Source of the DNA: Oopsacas minuta
Taxonomy: Eukaryota; Porifera; Hexactinellida; Lyssacinosida; Leucopsacidae
Direction of reading: 5' to 3'
Length of the DNA stretch: 64,000 nt
NCBI GenBank assembly: GCA_024704765.1
Contig: JAKMXF010000324.1
Span: forward strand, 186,001-250,000
The position numbers and the translations under genes are program-made. Of this stretch, positions 1 to 12,735 are shown in pieces; within the stretch, counting starts at the first letter, position 1; each line of letters starts with the position of its first letter. Below the pieces are notes generated by a model. It saw only the letters and a program-made list of their open reading frames with translations, was not told where the DNA came from and did not search any database.

Positions 1-86
1 TATGGCCGATGGAATATATATTACTTTGACGGTTTGAGGCCATATTTGTACAATTTAAGACTGCGATGTAACGGAAGTTGACAGTA
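1..86 (-). mobile_element. Pogo/Tigger-like MITE, family A, partial copy
   Basis: This is the right half of a repeat seen at least 12 times in the window. It contains the core TACTTTGACGGTTTG, then ATATTTGTACAA, and ends in GTTGACAGTA, the degenerate terminal repeat. It is cut by the window start or internally deleted. The terminal motif CAGTCAACTCCNGTTATATC resembles the ends of pogo/Tigger elements of the Tc1/mariner superfamily (known of that family), and no transposase is present. Confidence 0.55.
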
Positions 87-251
87 ATTCAATTTTCAAT
101 TGTACATTGAACTATAATATTGTACAAATTCCAAATATGCTCTGTGCTAATTAAGTAGATCATTAATCAAAATAACAATTATGTTGTGGCAGTATTCCAG
201 TGGCTATGTAGACATATGCCCAAATGCCTCGTCATTTATGTGAAATATACT

Positions 252-291
252 TTAGAGGGACCCTAGCGTATGAAATGGTTTCACGCTACAA
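252..291. repeat. Small imperfect hairpin
   Basis: The arms are close to CCCTAGCGTATGAAA and the reverse complement of TTTCACGCTACAAGGG, separated by about three bases. It could be a remnant of a short inverted-repeat element. No flanking gene explains it. Confidence 0.4.
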
Positions 292-2039
292 GGGATACCC
301 AAAGGATTCTATGAATGTTGTTAACCCAAACTGTGAGTAATAATCGCTAGGTAGTTCCATGTAACCATCTCTCCTTTGAACTAGAATTGGCTTCCCTCCT
401 TACTAAAAGCAAGCGTGTTTCTGCTAGACTAAACTTTGGTATAAAGATTCTTATCAAAAGTGGTAGTCTTGCTGTCGTTACCGATATCGCGGATTGTTAT
501 GTATTACCCTTGTTTGAGGTTGAAGTGTTAACTGTTTTACAGTTTCTGATTATATTTGTTTGTGTGTTTTAGAGAGTAATATTCCTTTTAAGTTTGGTTA
601 ATTGAGTTTTAATCAATTAGCTGACGAGATAATTATGCCAGCCAATTTTATAAATATTCAATTGAAACTCTTTGCCGAATAGTATGATTAAAGCCCGCTC
701 AAATAGTTTAAACAAGGGAAATCTGGCGCCCACACGAGGTCATAAATTTCATACTTCCCCGGATTTCTGGATTATCCCGCGATTTTATATGACATCTGGA
801 AAAAATATTAGATATGTCTCGAAAATTTCTGAAAATGAATATTATTTGTATATAAAATTAGAAATCTAGGCAAATTTTGAAAATCTTGCGACTTCGAGAT
901 AATATCCAAGAAATTGTTCTGACTCAAAATTGTGCATGCGGGTGGGAGAATTAATAATGCTGCCATTTGGCCTGTGGTCATGATAAACTGAATGAAACCA
1001 TGATAGGACTATTGTAGAATTTTCGCAAGTGTATAATCTTATTTGTTAATTACACACCAACAGGTGTAATTCATTCGACATTAACTTAGTTCATCAAATG
1101 ATATTTTTGTCTGTACCGCGCCGATTGCAAAGTCTCTATGGCCTGGCCTATATCCTTGTATGGAAACTGTCCAAATTGACCCAATTAACCGGCTGTCCTG
1201 ATTAAGCCGAGTCTAATGTAAGTTAATATATTATACCATTTCTGGTATCAATTATTGTCTCGAGTTGCAAGGTCAATCTCTTCTGTAACCACAATATTTG
1301 AATATTATATAATTAATTCACATGCTTCTGTTAGATTGTTTCAGGCTGGGGACATATGCTAATATTGATAATTACATTAACATGTAGTGATAACATTCCT
1401 CGAGCGATTTTGGGGAGGTTTTGTCCCTCTTTGCCCCATGAGCATGATCATTTTCCAATTTTGACAACTCTTACTTGGATTAATTCTCGGATTCGGAAAG
1501 CTTGTAAATCCAATTTTGGCTGTAAGAATTTTACTAACCGAATCACAAATCCAATATACATTTTCCATGAACTTTTGGATTTCAAATTCTGGAACATTGC
1601 CTTTAACAGTATTCATGTGGTAGAATTACATAATTTCTAATGCTCAACCAGTGTTTAATTACCCACAGATAATGCGTAGATATTGTTTATTCAGTTACAT
1701 TGCATGAAACCGTAAAACTATTTGTGAATTTATATTTTGTAAATATTAATTTAGAATATTGTGTGGTCAAGTAAGCATGTAGTATGTTAATGGTGCAGCT
1801 ATATCATATGTAGGATTTTGCGTTTATTCCTACATGTACATTAATATAAGGGGCTTTAATTCGGTCATAATGGGCAAACATGTGTAGGCCAAACTACAAT
1901 CCGTCCTGTAGCATTTACAGAAAGTAAGGAGAAGATAAATTTGAGGAAAACGGGTGTTTTCCAACTTTTTTTGGGAAACTTCCCATAGTTTCCGTATATT
2001 AAATGCTATGAATCTCAGGTTTTCATTTGGAAACCTGAC

Positions 2040-2150
2040 CAATCAAATTACAGCCTGAACCACTACTTAAGTTGTACATTCAATTTAACCGATAGAATAC
2101 CAGCTGTGTAAACCCTCAAATCTGATAGGTCGACACATTCCCTATTCGTT
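2040..2150. repeat. Short interspersed repeat, family C (CCAATCA ends)
   Basis: The left side has CCAATCAAATTACAG, the middle GAATACCAGC, and the right side AACCCTCAAATCTGAT. The same order is found near 9165-9285 and 10475-10605, and partly near 57620. The two ends are roughly inverted (CCAATCA against TGATTGG), so this is probably a non-autonomous inverted-repeat element. Confidence 0.45.
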
Positions 2151-3476
2151 TTGATATTTGAAAGAACCCCTCGACTAATCATATTCACATAAAAGGAAAT
2201 CATAATTCTATTGCATTTCTCATCTATACGCTAATAGTGATGATATCTGCTCAGTTTATAAATATTCATAAAAGTACTGTTTCATGTTTACGCTGTCTCT
2301 TCGAATTACATCGGGTTCAGTAACATTCAGGTTTATATTCCGCAGATAATTATATCCTCCCATTTGCAAATTAGTTATCACAGAGGTCACCGAAATTCGA
2401 GCTATGAAAGACATTACTAGCCAAAATTGCGGTCACTACGAATTGATCTTTGTATAATTAATTATATTCCAGATTGGGAGATAACATTTGTAAATTTACC
2501 ACCCAATGAGTTAGGAATAATAATTATATGTAATTAAAATCAAATCTATTTCTGGTTAATTCGGGTAAGAAATTAATTAGCAAGCTCTCCTGTCCATATG
2601 ATACATCTAGCAAAGTATTTGACGGAGAAAATATCGAATTCAATACCTGTACACATGATTACAAGGATAGAGGGTGGATGTTATAACTAAAATCTCATAT
2701 AATTATGACTGTCTTACTTATTAAATGATCATGCAATACCTACAGCATAGTCTAAAAATTACACTCGTGGGGATGAATCATATATCCTATTTGCGGTTTT
2801 CCCCTGGCTCGCTCAGGTTTCTACAAGTTCGGCGCCTACACTCTGTGTACTCCTGGCTTCCCAGAGACTACAATACACATTTTGACACCCTATAGGCCCC
2901 AGCTGGTGTGAGTTATTAGTAAGAAGCGTGGTTAAATAAGAATACAGTATATTCCTTCCAGTACGAATTAACAGCTATAAATATTTGAGTAATCTAATTA
3001 TGTGTTATCCTAAAGAACTGTGAAATGAATCTGGACTGAATTACAATCTGTCATAAACTAATATAAGATTATCAATCCGAGTAGTTAATTCCTATCAGAG
3101 ATTTTTTGGTTTCTCCATATGCACTATACTGCAATCTGGATTACTAATTATAATTTAACTTCCCTTCTAAAAACTAGCTGTCATATCTAGTTCATGTGAA
3201 TTCATTACTTAGAATATCGTAGAAAAATCTGGTGGGTGCGGTCTCGCCCTTCGCTAGGGGTGTAGGAACAAGGAGGCGTGCCCTAGGCGCCAATTTTAAT
3301 GAGGTTGGCGCCTAAATCGTGTATGTATCCCCTATGTGGACCTTACACAGTCTGGAGAAGTCCTCTACTCTTGAAACTTAGGGAAAATGACTCGGTATTT
3401 TGTTTATATGTCAGGGCTATTTCAAGAATTCGATCCGCCAGATAAATTACTGAATTATATCAAATTGGTATTTCTC

Positions 3477-3635
3477 CAGTCAACTCCCGTTATATCAAAC
3501 ACGGATATATCGGAATACCCGCTTATATTGAAGTCTTATATTGTAGAAATATGGTCCCAAACCGTCAAAGTAGCACATATTCCATCGGTTATACCTAAGT
3601 AAGTATCGCTGTCCCTTGAGCTTAGATATAACCGT
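3477..3635 (+). mobile_element. Pogo/Tigger-like MITE, family A
   Basis: This near-complete copy starts CAGTCAACTCCCGTTATATC. It passes through the ATATGGTCCCAAACCGTCAA core and ends with AGATATAACCG followed by a degraded terminus. It has no coding capacity. A short open frame at 3387-3602 runs through it and is not a gene. Confidence 0.6.
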
Positions 3636-4044
3636 ATTTATGGAATAAGGGAATATCTACTCAGTGTTGGATACTAGTCTATCTACCTCACATACGTATC
3701 GAGACAGCCTATCTACACCCTTGGAACGCCTCTATATGGAATATTGATTTCATTAATCTAACCAAGATTGATATAAGTTTTGATTTGATGCTGTATCATA
3801 TATCAAATGGCAATGGGTCACTATTTGGATCGAACTTTGAAACTTTAAACTGGGTGTGTCGCGAAGTTCATCCCTCCTATAATTACTCATGATAAGTTTA
3901 GAATTTGTAATTGAATTATTATGTAATTAAACTGCCTTGAAAACTACGTATTTGGTCATTATGGTTATGGCTCAGGGACTGGATTAATGTAGTAACTTTA
4001 TTGGGATTCTTTTGCTACCTTGCGATTTCATTTTAACAAAGACA

Positions 4045-4175
4045 TGATTAAGCCAGCTGTTCCTAACCTGTGGCCATAGGTCCTCCATGGAAGACAGCAG
4101 AGGGTCCACAGAATATGTTAATATTGGTACAGGGGTCCGTTAGTGAAAAATGTTGGGAATTACTGCTTATGAATA
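4045..4175. mobile_element. hAT-type MITE remnant
   Basis: One end reads CTGTTCCTAACCTGTGG and the other ATGTTGGGAATTACTG, a degraded form of the GGTTCCCAACC terminal repeat typical of hAT elements (known of that superfamily). Internal GGTCC and GGGTCCACAGAAT blocks recur near 30040-30170 and, reversed, near 62785-62897. Confidence 0.5.
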
Positions 4176-7100
4176 TTATATACTTGCAACTATCCCGCTT
4201 TTGGAATATTTTATTGCTTGTTTTGTCCGCCAAAAATGTGATCAAAATGTGAAACTACCAAAGGATAAATAAATAATTGCAGATATTTGTAATTCAAAAC
4301 AGATGTTTAACTCATAAATATTTTGTAGAAATTACTTCAAAAATTGAAATTATTTCAGTTTCTGCTATTTACAGTGAGACATAATATTAGCTAGTACTTT
4401 CATAATATTAACTATCTCTTTCAGAAATTCCCTCTTATCTACGAAACTGTCCCGGGTTTTTACGATTCTAAAGTCCCAAAGGGCTGTCAGAATATATTTT
4501 TCCTTAATACAACTATTTGTTTATTATTAAATTATATTATTCACACCTCAAACATGTCAGCATTTTCATGAATTGTTCCCTTCGAGGGAAGTTAATAAGC
4601 AACTCGATATTACAAATTAAAAGTCAATAATTAACTCAGATCTTTTCAGCAAAATTGCTGAATTTTAGAATTTCAATTAACCCAACTTTGAAGTTACAAA
4701 TTAATCAAAGATCAAACAAGTTTGTTAATTCATTCGTGACTAATTTGTTGATGAATATTTTCCGTTTTCTGCTAAATAAACTCTGAATTTCTTGTCAACA
4801 AATTTTTGTGATTCATAGTAATCTCATCATCAAAGAATTAAACCCGAAATCGAATTTCCCATTTTCATCGTTCTAACTATGCATCATAGTAGTGTTATCG
4901 CTACACAAAGTCTCGTAGATATATGGAATCCACCTAGAATTCGGGAAACCTTGTCAATTTTATGGTTTTATAAACCAACTTTAACCTCACACGAACTGGA
5001 CAGATGTTCTGTCAGAGATTAGATTATTAACTACCCCGATTTGTGTGATATTATTCATGCGATTTATAGATATGGTAGATAGAGTAATCACTAAATTCAC
5101 ATATATTATATCAACCGAATTTCCCAAGGTATTTGCATGTATCTACCCGCAACCAATCAATATCACCTCTGGTTAATAGGTATAAGCTCTCGGAAAATGA
5201 CCAAATCTGATTGGGGGCAGATGGTTTTCATTTTCTTAGAGGTGTAGGCTTTGATACAGAACTATATATTTGAATTATGCATAAAGCCATATAAATCATT
5301 CTGGAAAGCTAACTTAAAATTCCTAATATTTGGCGACTATAAAATCAAAATTATGTAAGCAGGAGAAATTCACTAGAAATATTATACTCACCGAAAATTA
5401 GTTTTTGATTTCCCTTGTCCAGTTCCATATTTCATTAAAGTTGAACTTAACCAAGTAACTTGTACTTTCATAACGAACATGTTAAAAGTACAAAATTATG
5501 AATTTTTTAACATAATATTCGAGACAGTCGTTCTGATTGCAATTTTCGTCTACAGGTTGAATGTTTTCACCGCAAACTTCTAAAATCTCATGTAAGCAAT
5601 ATATGCGCCATTATGATGATCATTTCTTATTTTATCTCAAAATTATCATTAATTAATAATGTAGTCAGTGGTTATGCTAGCAAGGGATAATCATATGTTG
5701 TAGCTCTTATCGACATTTCTTATATGTTAACACATTTTAATAACATAAATATATTTTTTACATGTAAAAAATGTTCTTTCATCACTCCCTTAAAAGTCAT
5801 ATCTAATTACAAAAAAGGTGATTAAATATTATAAAATTCAAACAGTAATACACACAGCTGTCCTAAAAGATAAATCCTTTACCATCAATTAATCTATCAC
5901 ACCCAAATTGTGGTCATCTTTTTATCTGTAATATTGAAAGTGGTGTAAACGTATTACAATTCATTTGATCTTGCTGATGGATTATATTTTTTAGGAAACT
6001 TTGATTTCTGCTCGTTTGTGCAAAGCACAAAAGCTACTCACCATTATTTGGGTTGTAACCAGAATTGTATCTTTGATAATTGGTGTTTTTTGAACTTAAA
6101 ATTTACCGGTGATGAATTTCTGGTTAGTAACCAGGTGTTAAAGGAAAGCGAGAGACATGTAGGTGACATGTTCACTCCGTAGTATACCGCGTCAGTGAGT
6201 AATGGAGAGAATCATGAGCTTGGCGAGCGACGGTTAAAAGGGCATAATTCTTAACCTGAGTGAAGAGAAAACAGCCCTGGAATGTCTTATTTAGCGGGAC
6301 ATCGCGAGACTTAGCATAATTGCAGCAAATTTTGGCGGGGGATATTAACCACATTTTCGCTCAAAACATGTTCCAAATATCTGGACAGCTGGAAATTATG
6401 AAAGGGCTCTAGATGAATTTCACATTTATTCTTTGTAGTAATAATCATTTTCTAATATTTTGATTTGTGTGACGGATAACATTTCGCTAATATTAACTCG
6501 AAATGAAGTAGACAATTGTCTGCCGTATGGACCATTAACTTAATTATCGATTTCAAATCAGATATCTGTGAATTTAGTGATTCACGTTATAGAAAATTTT
6601 CTGTGTTTAGAAAGCATGGAATTAAATGAAGCGTCAATGAATGTGCATTTGTATTACATGGATAATGGATACCTAAACCAAAAGTATTGTCTCAAAATAG
6701 TATATGAGTTATCAAATAATCTACACTCAAGTAAAGTTTAAGCTGTTTGTCTTATTAACTGGAACTATCATTTGCATGGTTCCGTTTTGCTGGATTAATA
6801 GCATTCTTATAAGGATTTTTGAAAAATTCCCTGATTTCTAAGTGTTACTTCCAAAAATAGCAAATCCAGGGTAGTATTTGGGAGAACAGGAATTATACAG
6901 ATTTGCAAAATTCCAATTGTTTCCCGGGATTATTCAGGGGTCCCGGAGAGTTGGTAAGTGTGTAATTGCCCTCCTTACCCTCTATTAAACGGCTACTGAA
7001 TATACAAGCATTTTACCAACACATAACCATGAAAATTGATGAATTCCTACTTTCAAATAATTGAACCTTTCACTACCAGTTTTTTACATAATGTAATTAA

Positions 7101-7864
7101 CCATTAATAGACACATAAATTATTTCACAACCTGGTCACGGCTGTACGTAATAGCTATGCAGTTTGGTGGTTAATTCTGGCTTATCAATATTATTCGCGA
7201 CATGTTGTACTATTCATTTGTTAGCAACCACATTGTAATTAGGAATGTCCATGGAGTACGATAATCCGCAGAATTGTGTTCTAGTTAATATGTTAGCAAC
7301 CAGTCTGGTGGTTAGATATTTATTGAAAGCTAAACCGAACAGTTGGAAGCAATTTGGGGATGTGATAATTCTAATAATTCTTTTAATGTTATTTTCACAG
7401 GTTTTGGCCAGTAAGCAAATGAACTAATATTAAAACATTCAATTTATCGAATTCTATAGTTTCAGTTCCAATATTGTATTACTTAAGTTATTAACATTGG
7501 CTCGTAGTCCATGGTTGACTCTATTCCAATTTTTTAGAATATTTTCGTATTCAAACTATAGATATTCAAAACTAATCAATATGGATTAGCATAGCTACAC
7601 GAATGGCCTATTGGAATTACTTATATTCTTAGTGAATATACAGAGTTCCATCGCTATATTTGGGGTCATACCAAGTTGGTCCCGTTGGCTAATACTATTT
7701 CTATTAGCGGCCAAACGGAACGTCTCCTACGTTATATGGATATTTTAGGGGACCTTGCAACTCTAATAAATATAATTTGGGTGGGAGGAGCAAGGAGGGT
7801 GTAAGATCGCGAACACTTGCCCTCCTCACCCTCTAAATGAAGCACTAACTTGAAAAGTCCATGT

Positions 7865-7975
7865 GGAAGGGCTCACATATATATTTTGTTAGCTCTATGG
7901 GGCGGTAACCAAGCCAAGTGGACTCAGGCCACCTCGGGTTCGAAGCTTATACCCAAAATTATAATTAACACGTCC
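7865..7975 (+). repeat. Dispersed repeat, possible tRNA-like SINE
   Basis: A block with GCTCACATATATATTTTG, then TTAGCTCTATGGGGCGGTAA, then GGGTTCGAAGC is matched in reverse orientation at about 33230-33345. GGTTCGAA resembles a Pol III B box and TAGCTCTATGG loosely an A box, which suggests a tRNA-derived SINE. Only two copies are visible here, so the class is an inference. Confidence 0.4.
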
Positions 7976-8031
7976 CCCAAAAGTGGGACGGTAGAGTTCT
8001 AACCACCTGTTATATAATATTTAAGCTTAGA

Positions 8032-10295
8032 ATGGCAGACATAACACCATCCAATAAAGAACTTGAAGTAAAACTACTATGTGACCGTAGCATCGTCCCA
8101 AACTCCCCTAACGATACCGAGATCCATCTCATGTGCCAGATAACTGCCCCCGAGGACGATATGATCCGGGCCCCCGTCTCGATATGCGCCGTTATCGACA
8201 GAAGCAGCAGCATGAAGGACAATATGGAACTAATGCGAATGACACTAAAATTCATGGTAGACCAGTTCAGAGCTGAAGATAGATTGGCTCTGGTCATGTT
8301 TGATCATGATGTCAGTGTTGAGTTTGAGTTGACTGCAATGAACGAAGGGGGAAAGGAGAAAGCAAGGAAGATAATTGAGAGTATTTGTGAGAGAGGGCAT
8401 ACAAACCTGAGCGGGGGGCTGTTAGCAGGCCTGAACGTATTCTATCAGGTATATTTATATGATAAATTATTGACACCTATTTTAGTTATTCTATTAGTAA
8501 ACCATGGATATGAAGGCATTTTCTCTGAGATTTGTCATATTTCTCAACTTGTACCATTTATTATTAGAAATCGTTGTATTAGAGATTAGGTCCCATAACT
8601 AGTCAGGGGAGACGCGTATAATTCGTATTTGTGTCTAGGTTCCCGAAGAACTCGCTACAAAAGTAGAATCAGTCCTTCTATTCACAGATGGGAGAGCTAA
8701 CTATGGAATAACAAACCCCAGAACATTGGAGAAGGCAGCGCGTAATACCGTGATGCAGATTTCTAGAAATACAAATATATTCACGTTTGGATATGGGACA
8801 GAGCATGATGCGAATATCCTACGTACGATAGCCGAGGCAGGAAATGGGCTGTTCTACTTTATTGAGAGCCAAGAGAGTATTCCTGAGTCGTTTTGTGATT
8901 GTCTAGGAGGGCTACTGAGTGTGGCAGCTCAGAACTTAATACTGTCACTCACTGCTGAATGTCAGGTGAGTAATTGTTATGATTAATCTTGAATAATTAT
9001 TGGAAACTTCCTTATATGGTAGTTCAGTTACAATTGGGCCCAATTATTGTCTGTTTGTCTGTCTGTTTGTCTGTTAGTTAGTTAGTTAGTTAGTTTGTTT
9101 GTTTGTTTGTTTGTTTGTATTATAGTTCAGAATTAAATTTCATTTTTGCAAGTCTGTAATTCACCTAAACCAATCAACTTTCTGTCTCAGTTAGGCATTA
9201 ATTTCTATTTATAGCAATAGAATATCAGCCTACGCATACTCGTAAACCCTCACATCTGATTGGGTGTGATATTACCATACCTTTACACTGTATGTAGGTT
9301 GTGTTGCAAAAACCCTCAACGCCATTTCCGGTGACAGTTGTTAAACCTGGAAAAGAGATACAAATAAAAGTGCCAGATATATATTCAGGAGAAGCAAAAT
9401 GTGTTGTAGTTCCTACTCTACTATCTGGAACCAGAAACCCAGTACAAGAAGAGGTGTTGTTAGCTAAATTGAATGTTACAGGTTTCAGTGTTTGTTCAAG
9501 TTCTCATGTCTCACTGGATTCGCAAGTTAGCGTGTTTGTTGATCCAAATTGTAAAATAGCGGTTAATTCTAAAGACCAGGGGGATATATTGGTTAACAGG
9601 ATGAGAATTGCTACTTCTGAGGTAAGTTCTTATAGAAACTGTGTCTTAATGGCATATACGTCATATGACACAGAACTTCATATGCTTTTTAGATATCTAA
9701 CCATGGATGGTAGATTTTGTTTATCTGCTTGGATGTTATCCTGGGTCATTTTGATGCACTCATGGCATAGAAAACTTTTCACCATTTTTGGGTATAATTC
9801 CGACCGATCTTAGAAATTTCGTCTTAACCAACGGATGAAATATGCCCAAGCTACGATTCCTGTTTGTTTGTTATTGTTTACACATATTTCTAGGTGTTAG
9901 AAGAAGGTAAACAACTCTCAGAGAAAGGAGAGATCGCCGAAGCTCGCCAACTAATCACAGATCTAATCCAAACTATATCTCATTCAGAAGTAGGGAAACA
10001 TGAAGTTTGTCTATACTGTATTGAGTCCTTAAACGAAGTTTTAGTTGAGTTAAAGGACAAAATAACCTATAAGGCAAAGGCTAACAAACTTATGAACCAA
10101 TTCGCGCAAGGACACGCTTGGCAACGCGCAAATGTGTCAAAACCGACGATGCTTCAACAACACATTGCAGACAACGTCTGTGCTACTGACAGTAAGGAAG
10201 AGAAACTTAAGCAGGCCGAGGTAACTCCCTTCTTCGCCAATCCTTACCAGAATAAAAAGAAAGGTGCTATGAAGATGGGATATTTTTTGAAATAA
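8032..10295 (+). CDS. VWA-domain protein, 4 exons, 489 aa
   Basis: Exons, placed by frame and splice sites, are 8032-8448, 8639-8965, 9298-9621 and 9894-10295. All junctions are phase 0 with GT-AG borders. The von Willebrand factor A fold starts near residue 50. Its MIDAS metal site shows as D56-x-S58-x-S60 (DRSSSM), a Thr near 124 (GHTNLSGG) and D156-G157 (LFTDGR), so a divalent-cation ligand site is intact. There is no signal peptide or TM segment, so the protein is probably cytosolic, like the VWA proteins found with plant-type WAV3/ITI-like folds. The C-terminal 130 residues look helical and end in a Lys-rich tail. The partner and role are unknown. The stop codon sits inside an AATAAA. 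Several introns hold repeats (a TTTG tract and a family C copy). Confidence 0.85.
9045..9121 (+). repeat. Microsatellite (TCTG/TTAG/TTTG)n
   Basis: Consecutive tracts of GTCTGTTT, GTTA and GTTT tetramers lie in intron 2 of the VWA gene. They look like one tetranucleotide repeat with graded base substitutions. Confidence 0.85.
9165..9285. repeat. Family C short repeat in VWA intron 2
   Basis: The order CACCTAAACCAATCAAC, TCTCAG, GAATATCAGCCTACGCAT and CCTCACATCTGATTGGGTG matches the copy at 10475-10605. The ends form an imperfect inverted repeat around CCAATCA/TGATTGG. Confidence 0.55.
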
Positions 10296-10296
10296 A
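10291..10296 (+). promoter_or_regulatory. AATAAA overlapping the VWA stop codon
   Basis: The TAA stop at 10293-10295 lies inside an AATAAA hexamer. If this signal is used, cleavage would fall 10-30 bases after the stop and the 3' UTR would be extremely short. Confidence 0.35.
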
Positions 10297-10750
10297 ATGT
10301 GGACCATGGATTGTAGATATTTAGATTTTGAGAGATTTGTATGTAAGGTGAATTACCTATTTTAGATAATTCGTAATATCTGATTATTGTCAGATTATTT
10401 ATTTTTGGAAACTTCCCTCATTTGTAATACTGCCCCGTCCCCTCCGTGTTCCATATCTTTTCATTTATCAAGGTGTTTTTCCCCCCTAAACCAATCAATT
10501 TACACTCTCAGATGGGTGTGAAGTATTTGCAGAGTTTTTGTATAGAATATCAGCCTACATATATGTGGGGCAACCCTCAAATCTGATTGGGTGACAAGTA
10601 ATATTTTCGCCCAATCAAACTTCTTACATTTAGATTGTAAAATGTGTTCGCCACATTCCCACAGCAAATATTTATGTTTTTGTTTACCTCTCGACCCCAA
10701 AGTGTCTTGAGCGTTATTTACCAAACTTTACCTATATTTATTCTATAAGC
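10296..10750. other. Intergenic, with a family C repeat at 10475-10605
   Basis: This spacer separates the VWA and Ig genes, which lie head to tail. It holds one full family C element (CCTAAACCAATCAATTT to CTGATTGGGTG). Nothing else is recognised. The Ig gene's promoter must lie here or inside the repeat. Confidence 0.55.
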
Positions 10751-12735
10751 ATGACATTCCTTATATTCATCTTGTTGCTATGGTTACCTTTAACAAATTC
10801 GCTATCATTTATCTCAGAACCAGTTGATCGCACTATCTCTATACATTTCCCTGTTGAATTCAATTGCTTTGTATCACACACTGACGCAATCCTACTCATA
10901 TGGTCACTCAACACACAGAGATTTTCATGTAACGGTGATTGTTTTCCAAGTTTACCTGGCTATGTATTTGAAACTCTTAGGTACAATAATGCAACACATT
11001 TTATTATGACAATCGAAGCTGTTAATCTGACTGATAACGGTACAGTGAGTTGTATAGCGACGGAACTAACTAGTACAATGTCAATTACGTCAACGGTTGT
11101 GCTTATTGTGAATGATGTATTGGATTTCTTGAAGACACCAGGGATACCGGATGGGGTAGAAATAATACTAATTGGATATTCGATTCTATTCGTTTGTGAG
11201 GTAAACAAACAAGGAGGGACTTTTGTATGGAAGAGACGAGGGTCTGTTGTCCCTGATAATCCAAGGTGAGAAATTGGAGAGTTTTAGGCTACAGGGACTC
11301 TGCTTAATACATATTATCCTATGTTTGATATTAACTCTTTAGATACACATATTCCACTACACCTAGCAAATCTTCTTTAAACATAACAAGCTTGACCGCG
11401 GTAGATATCGGAGAATTTGTATGTGAGGTTACCCTAGCTAGTGAAGTTATAGCTAGTTCACCTGCTATTATAACTCTAGCAGATTATAATGCTCCCTCTA
11501 TTCAACAGGGATTAGCATATGAAGTAAGTTGTCACCTCCTGTTATCTAGCACGGATATATGGAAATATTAAATGATACAAATATGGCCCCAAACTCGTAA
11601 AACTAACATATAAGTTACACCGAAGTAATTATCGCTGTCCCTTAAACTACAGCCATGTATTACTTTGACGGTTTGGGTCCATATTTGCACAATATAAGAC
11701 TCGATATACGCGGGCAATTCGATATTTCCGTGTTCGTTATACCTGGAGTTGACTGTAATGGATTAATTACAACTTTAGGTGAATGTAATTATCGGACCCC
11801 AAACGGTTACCTGTCCAGTTCTGGGTAACCCTCTCCCCACGGAGATCACATGGTCACAAGACGGGGTAACGCTACCAACAAGCTCAACTTCTGGGCCATA
11901 CTCCAATTCTGGCATCTTACAATTCGACACTTCAAGAGAATTAGATACGGGGAAGTATGACTGTACAGCAAGTAATGGACTCCATACGGTTAATGGTACA
12001 GTGTATGTAGAGGTAACAGGTCTCACAGGTATATTAACCCAATGGTATGTCATAATGGGATTAATCGTAGCCTGTCTGGCAGTTAGCTGTGTAGGTGGGG
12101 CGTTTGTGTTGTCGTTAGTTTGTTGCTATATTGACCAGAGAAGTGAGGATAAACTCACTAAGAAGTACGAAGAAAGGATAAAACAAGTAAAGAGTAGAAG
12201 AGCAGAGCGTGCAAGAGAACATAGAGAAAGGTGATTTGATGTTTAGTTAACAAATAGAGTCAATTCCAGTTATATCGAAGCTGAAGGGACCGCAATAATT
12301 ACTCCGATATGACCGATTAATTATATGGTACTTTGACTGTTAGGTTTTCGTTTCCATAGTAGAGTTCGCCTATTAGCAAATCGTATATTGCACGAATTCC
12401 CTTGGTAAATAGGCGGACACCGCTGTTTGATGTTAAATCAATCTGTATTTAGATTTGAAAGTGCAAAGACAACTCAAGTAAGTACAATAATTAATGACTC
12501 ATCGAGGCCATCTAGTCAGCCAACTGTTTACAAGAACATACATACGGACAAATATCAATATACAGATTTTCTCAAGAACCCAGACGGGTCTGTGACGTAT
12601 TCAGTTAAGCAGGATAGGGTACAGATAGGGGGCAAACTGGGGAAACGTCCGAATACTGTAGCGGAGATAGAGATAGCTCCGATTATGGAAGAAAGGCCAC
12701 CCACTCACTTACGACTGCCAAGACATACAAAGTGA
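10751..12735 (+). CDS. Ig-superfamily type I membrane protein, 4 exons, 476 aa
   Basis: Exons are 10751-11265, 11343-11523, 11779-12230 and 12453-12735, with junctions in phases 2, 0 and 2. A hydrophobic signal peptide (MTFLIFILLLWLPLTNS) opens the protein. Three Ig-like domains follow, each with the Cys-Trp-Cys pattern: FNC...WS...VSC, FVC...VWKR...FVC, and VTC...ITWSQDG...YDC with the classic TGKYDC signature. A single TM helix spans about residues 321-350, followed by a basic coiled stretch (KKYEERIKQVKSRRAER) and a cytoplasmic tail encoded by exon 4. Several N-x-T/S sites lie in the ectodomain. It looks like a cell-surface receptor or adhesion molecule, ligand unknown. Tail tyrosines (TVYKNI, YQYTDF, VTYSVK) do not form a clear ITIM or ITAM. 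Intron 2 contains a MITE. Confidence 0.85.
11545..11757. mobile_element. Family A MITE with inverted halves, in Ig intron 2
   Basis: The left half reads in one direction (CACGGATATATGG ... ATTATCGCTGTCCC) and the right half in the other (TACTTTGACGGTTTGGGTCC ... CTGGAGTTGACTGTA). The whole therefore forms a long inverted repeat. It fills most of the intron. Confidence 0.6.
12258..12345. mobile_element. Family A MITE fragment in Ig intron 3
   Basis: It starts AGTCAATTCCAGTTATATCG, continues with AAGGGACCGC and ATAATTACTCCGATAT, and stops at TACTTTGACTGTTAGG. It is truncated. Confidence 0.5.

Larger units (their letters stand above)
1..8031. other. Gene-free, repeat-bearing AT-rich stretch
   Basis: I see no supported coding gene here. 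The open frames are short, lack family resemblance and do not join across plausible splice sites. The stretch holds copies of several short repeat families listed separately (near 1, 2040, 3477, 4045 and 7865) and a small hairpin near 252-291. A stretch at about 6140-6360 is richer in GC and CpG than its surroundings, but I recognise nothing in it. Related CCCTCCTNACCCTCTA blocks occur near 6970 and 7820. A distant 5' exon or enhancer of a neighbouring gene cannot be excluded. Confidence 0.6.

Noticed and set aside
6172-6354. Minus-strand frame in the more GC-rich patch
   Set aside because: No domain, no splice partners. The composition alone is not enough.
7245-7427. 60-codon frame with a hydrophobic end as an exon
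   Set aside because: No donor or partner exon in frame and no recognisable family.
7895-7960. A functional tRNA gene
   Set aside because: Only the B-box-like word is good. No cloverleaf with paired acceptor arms could be drawn.
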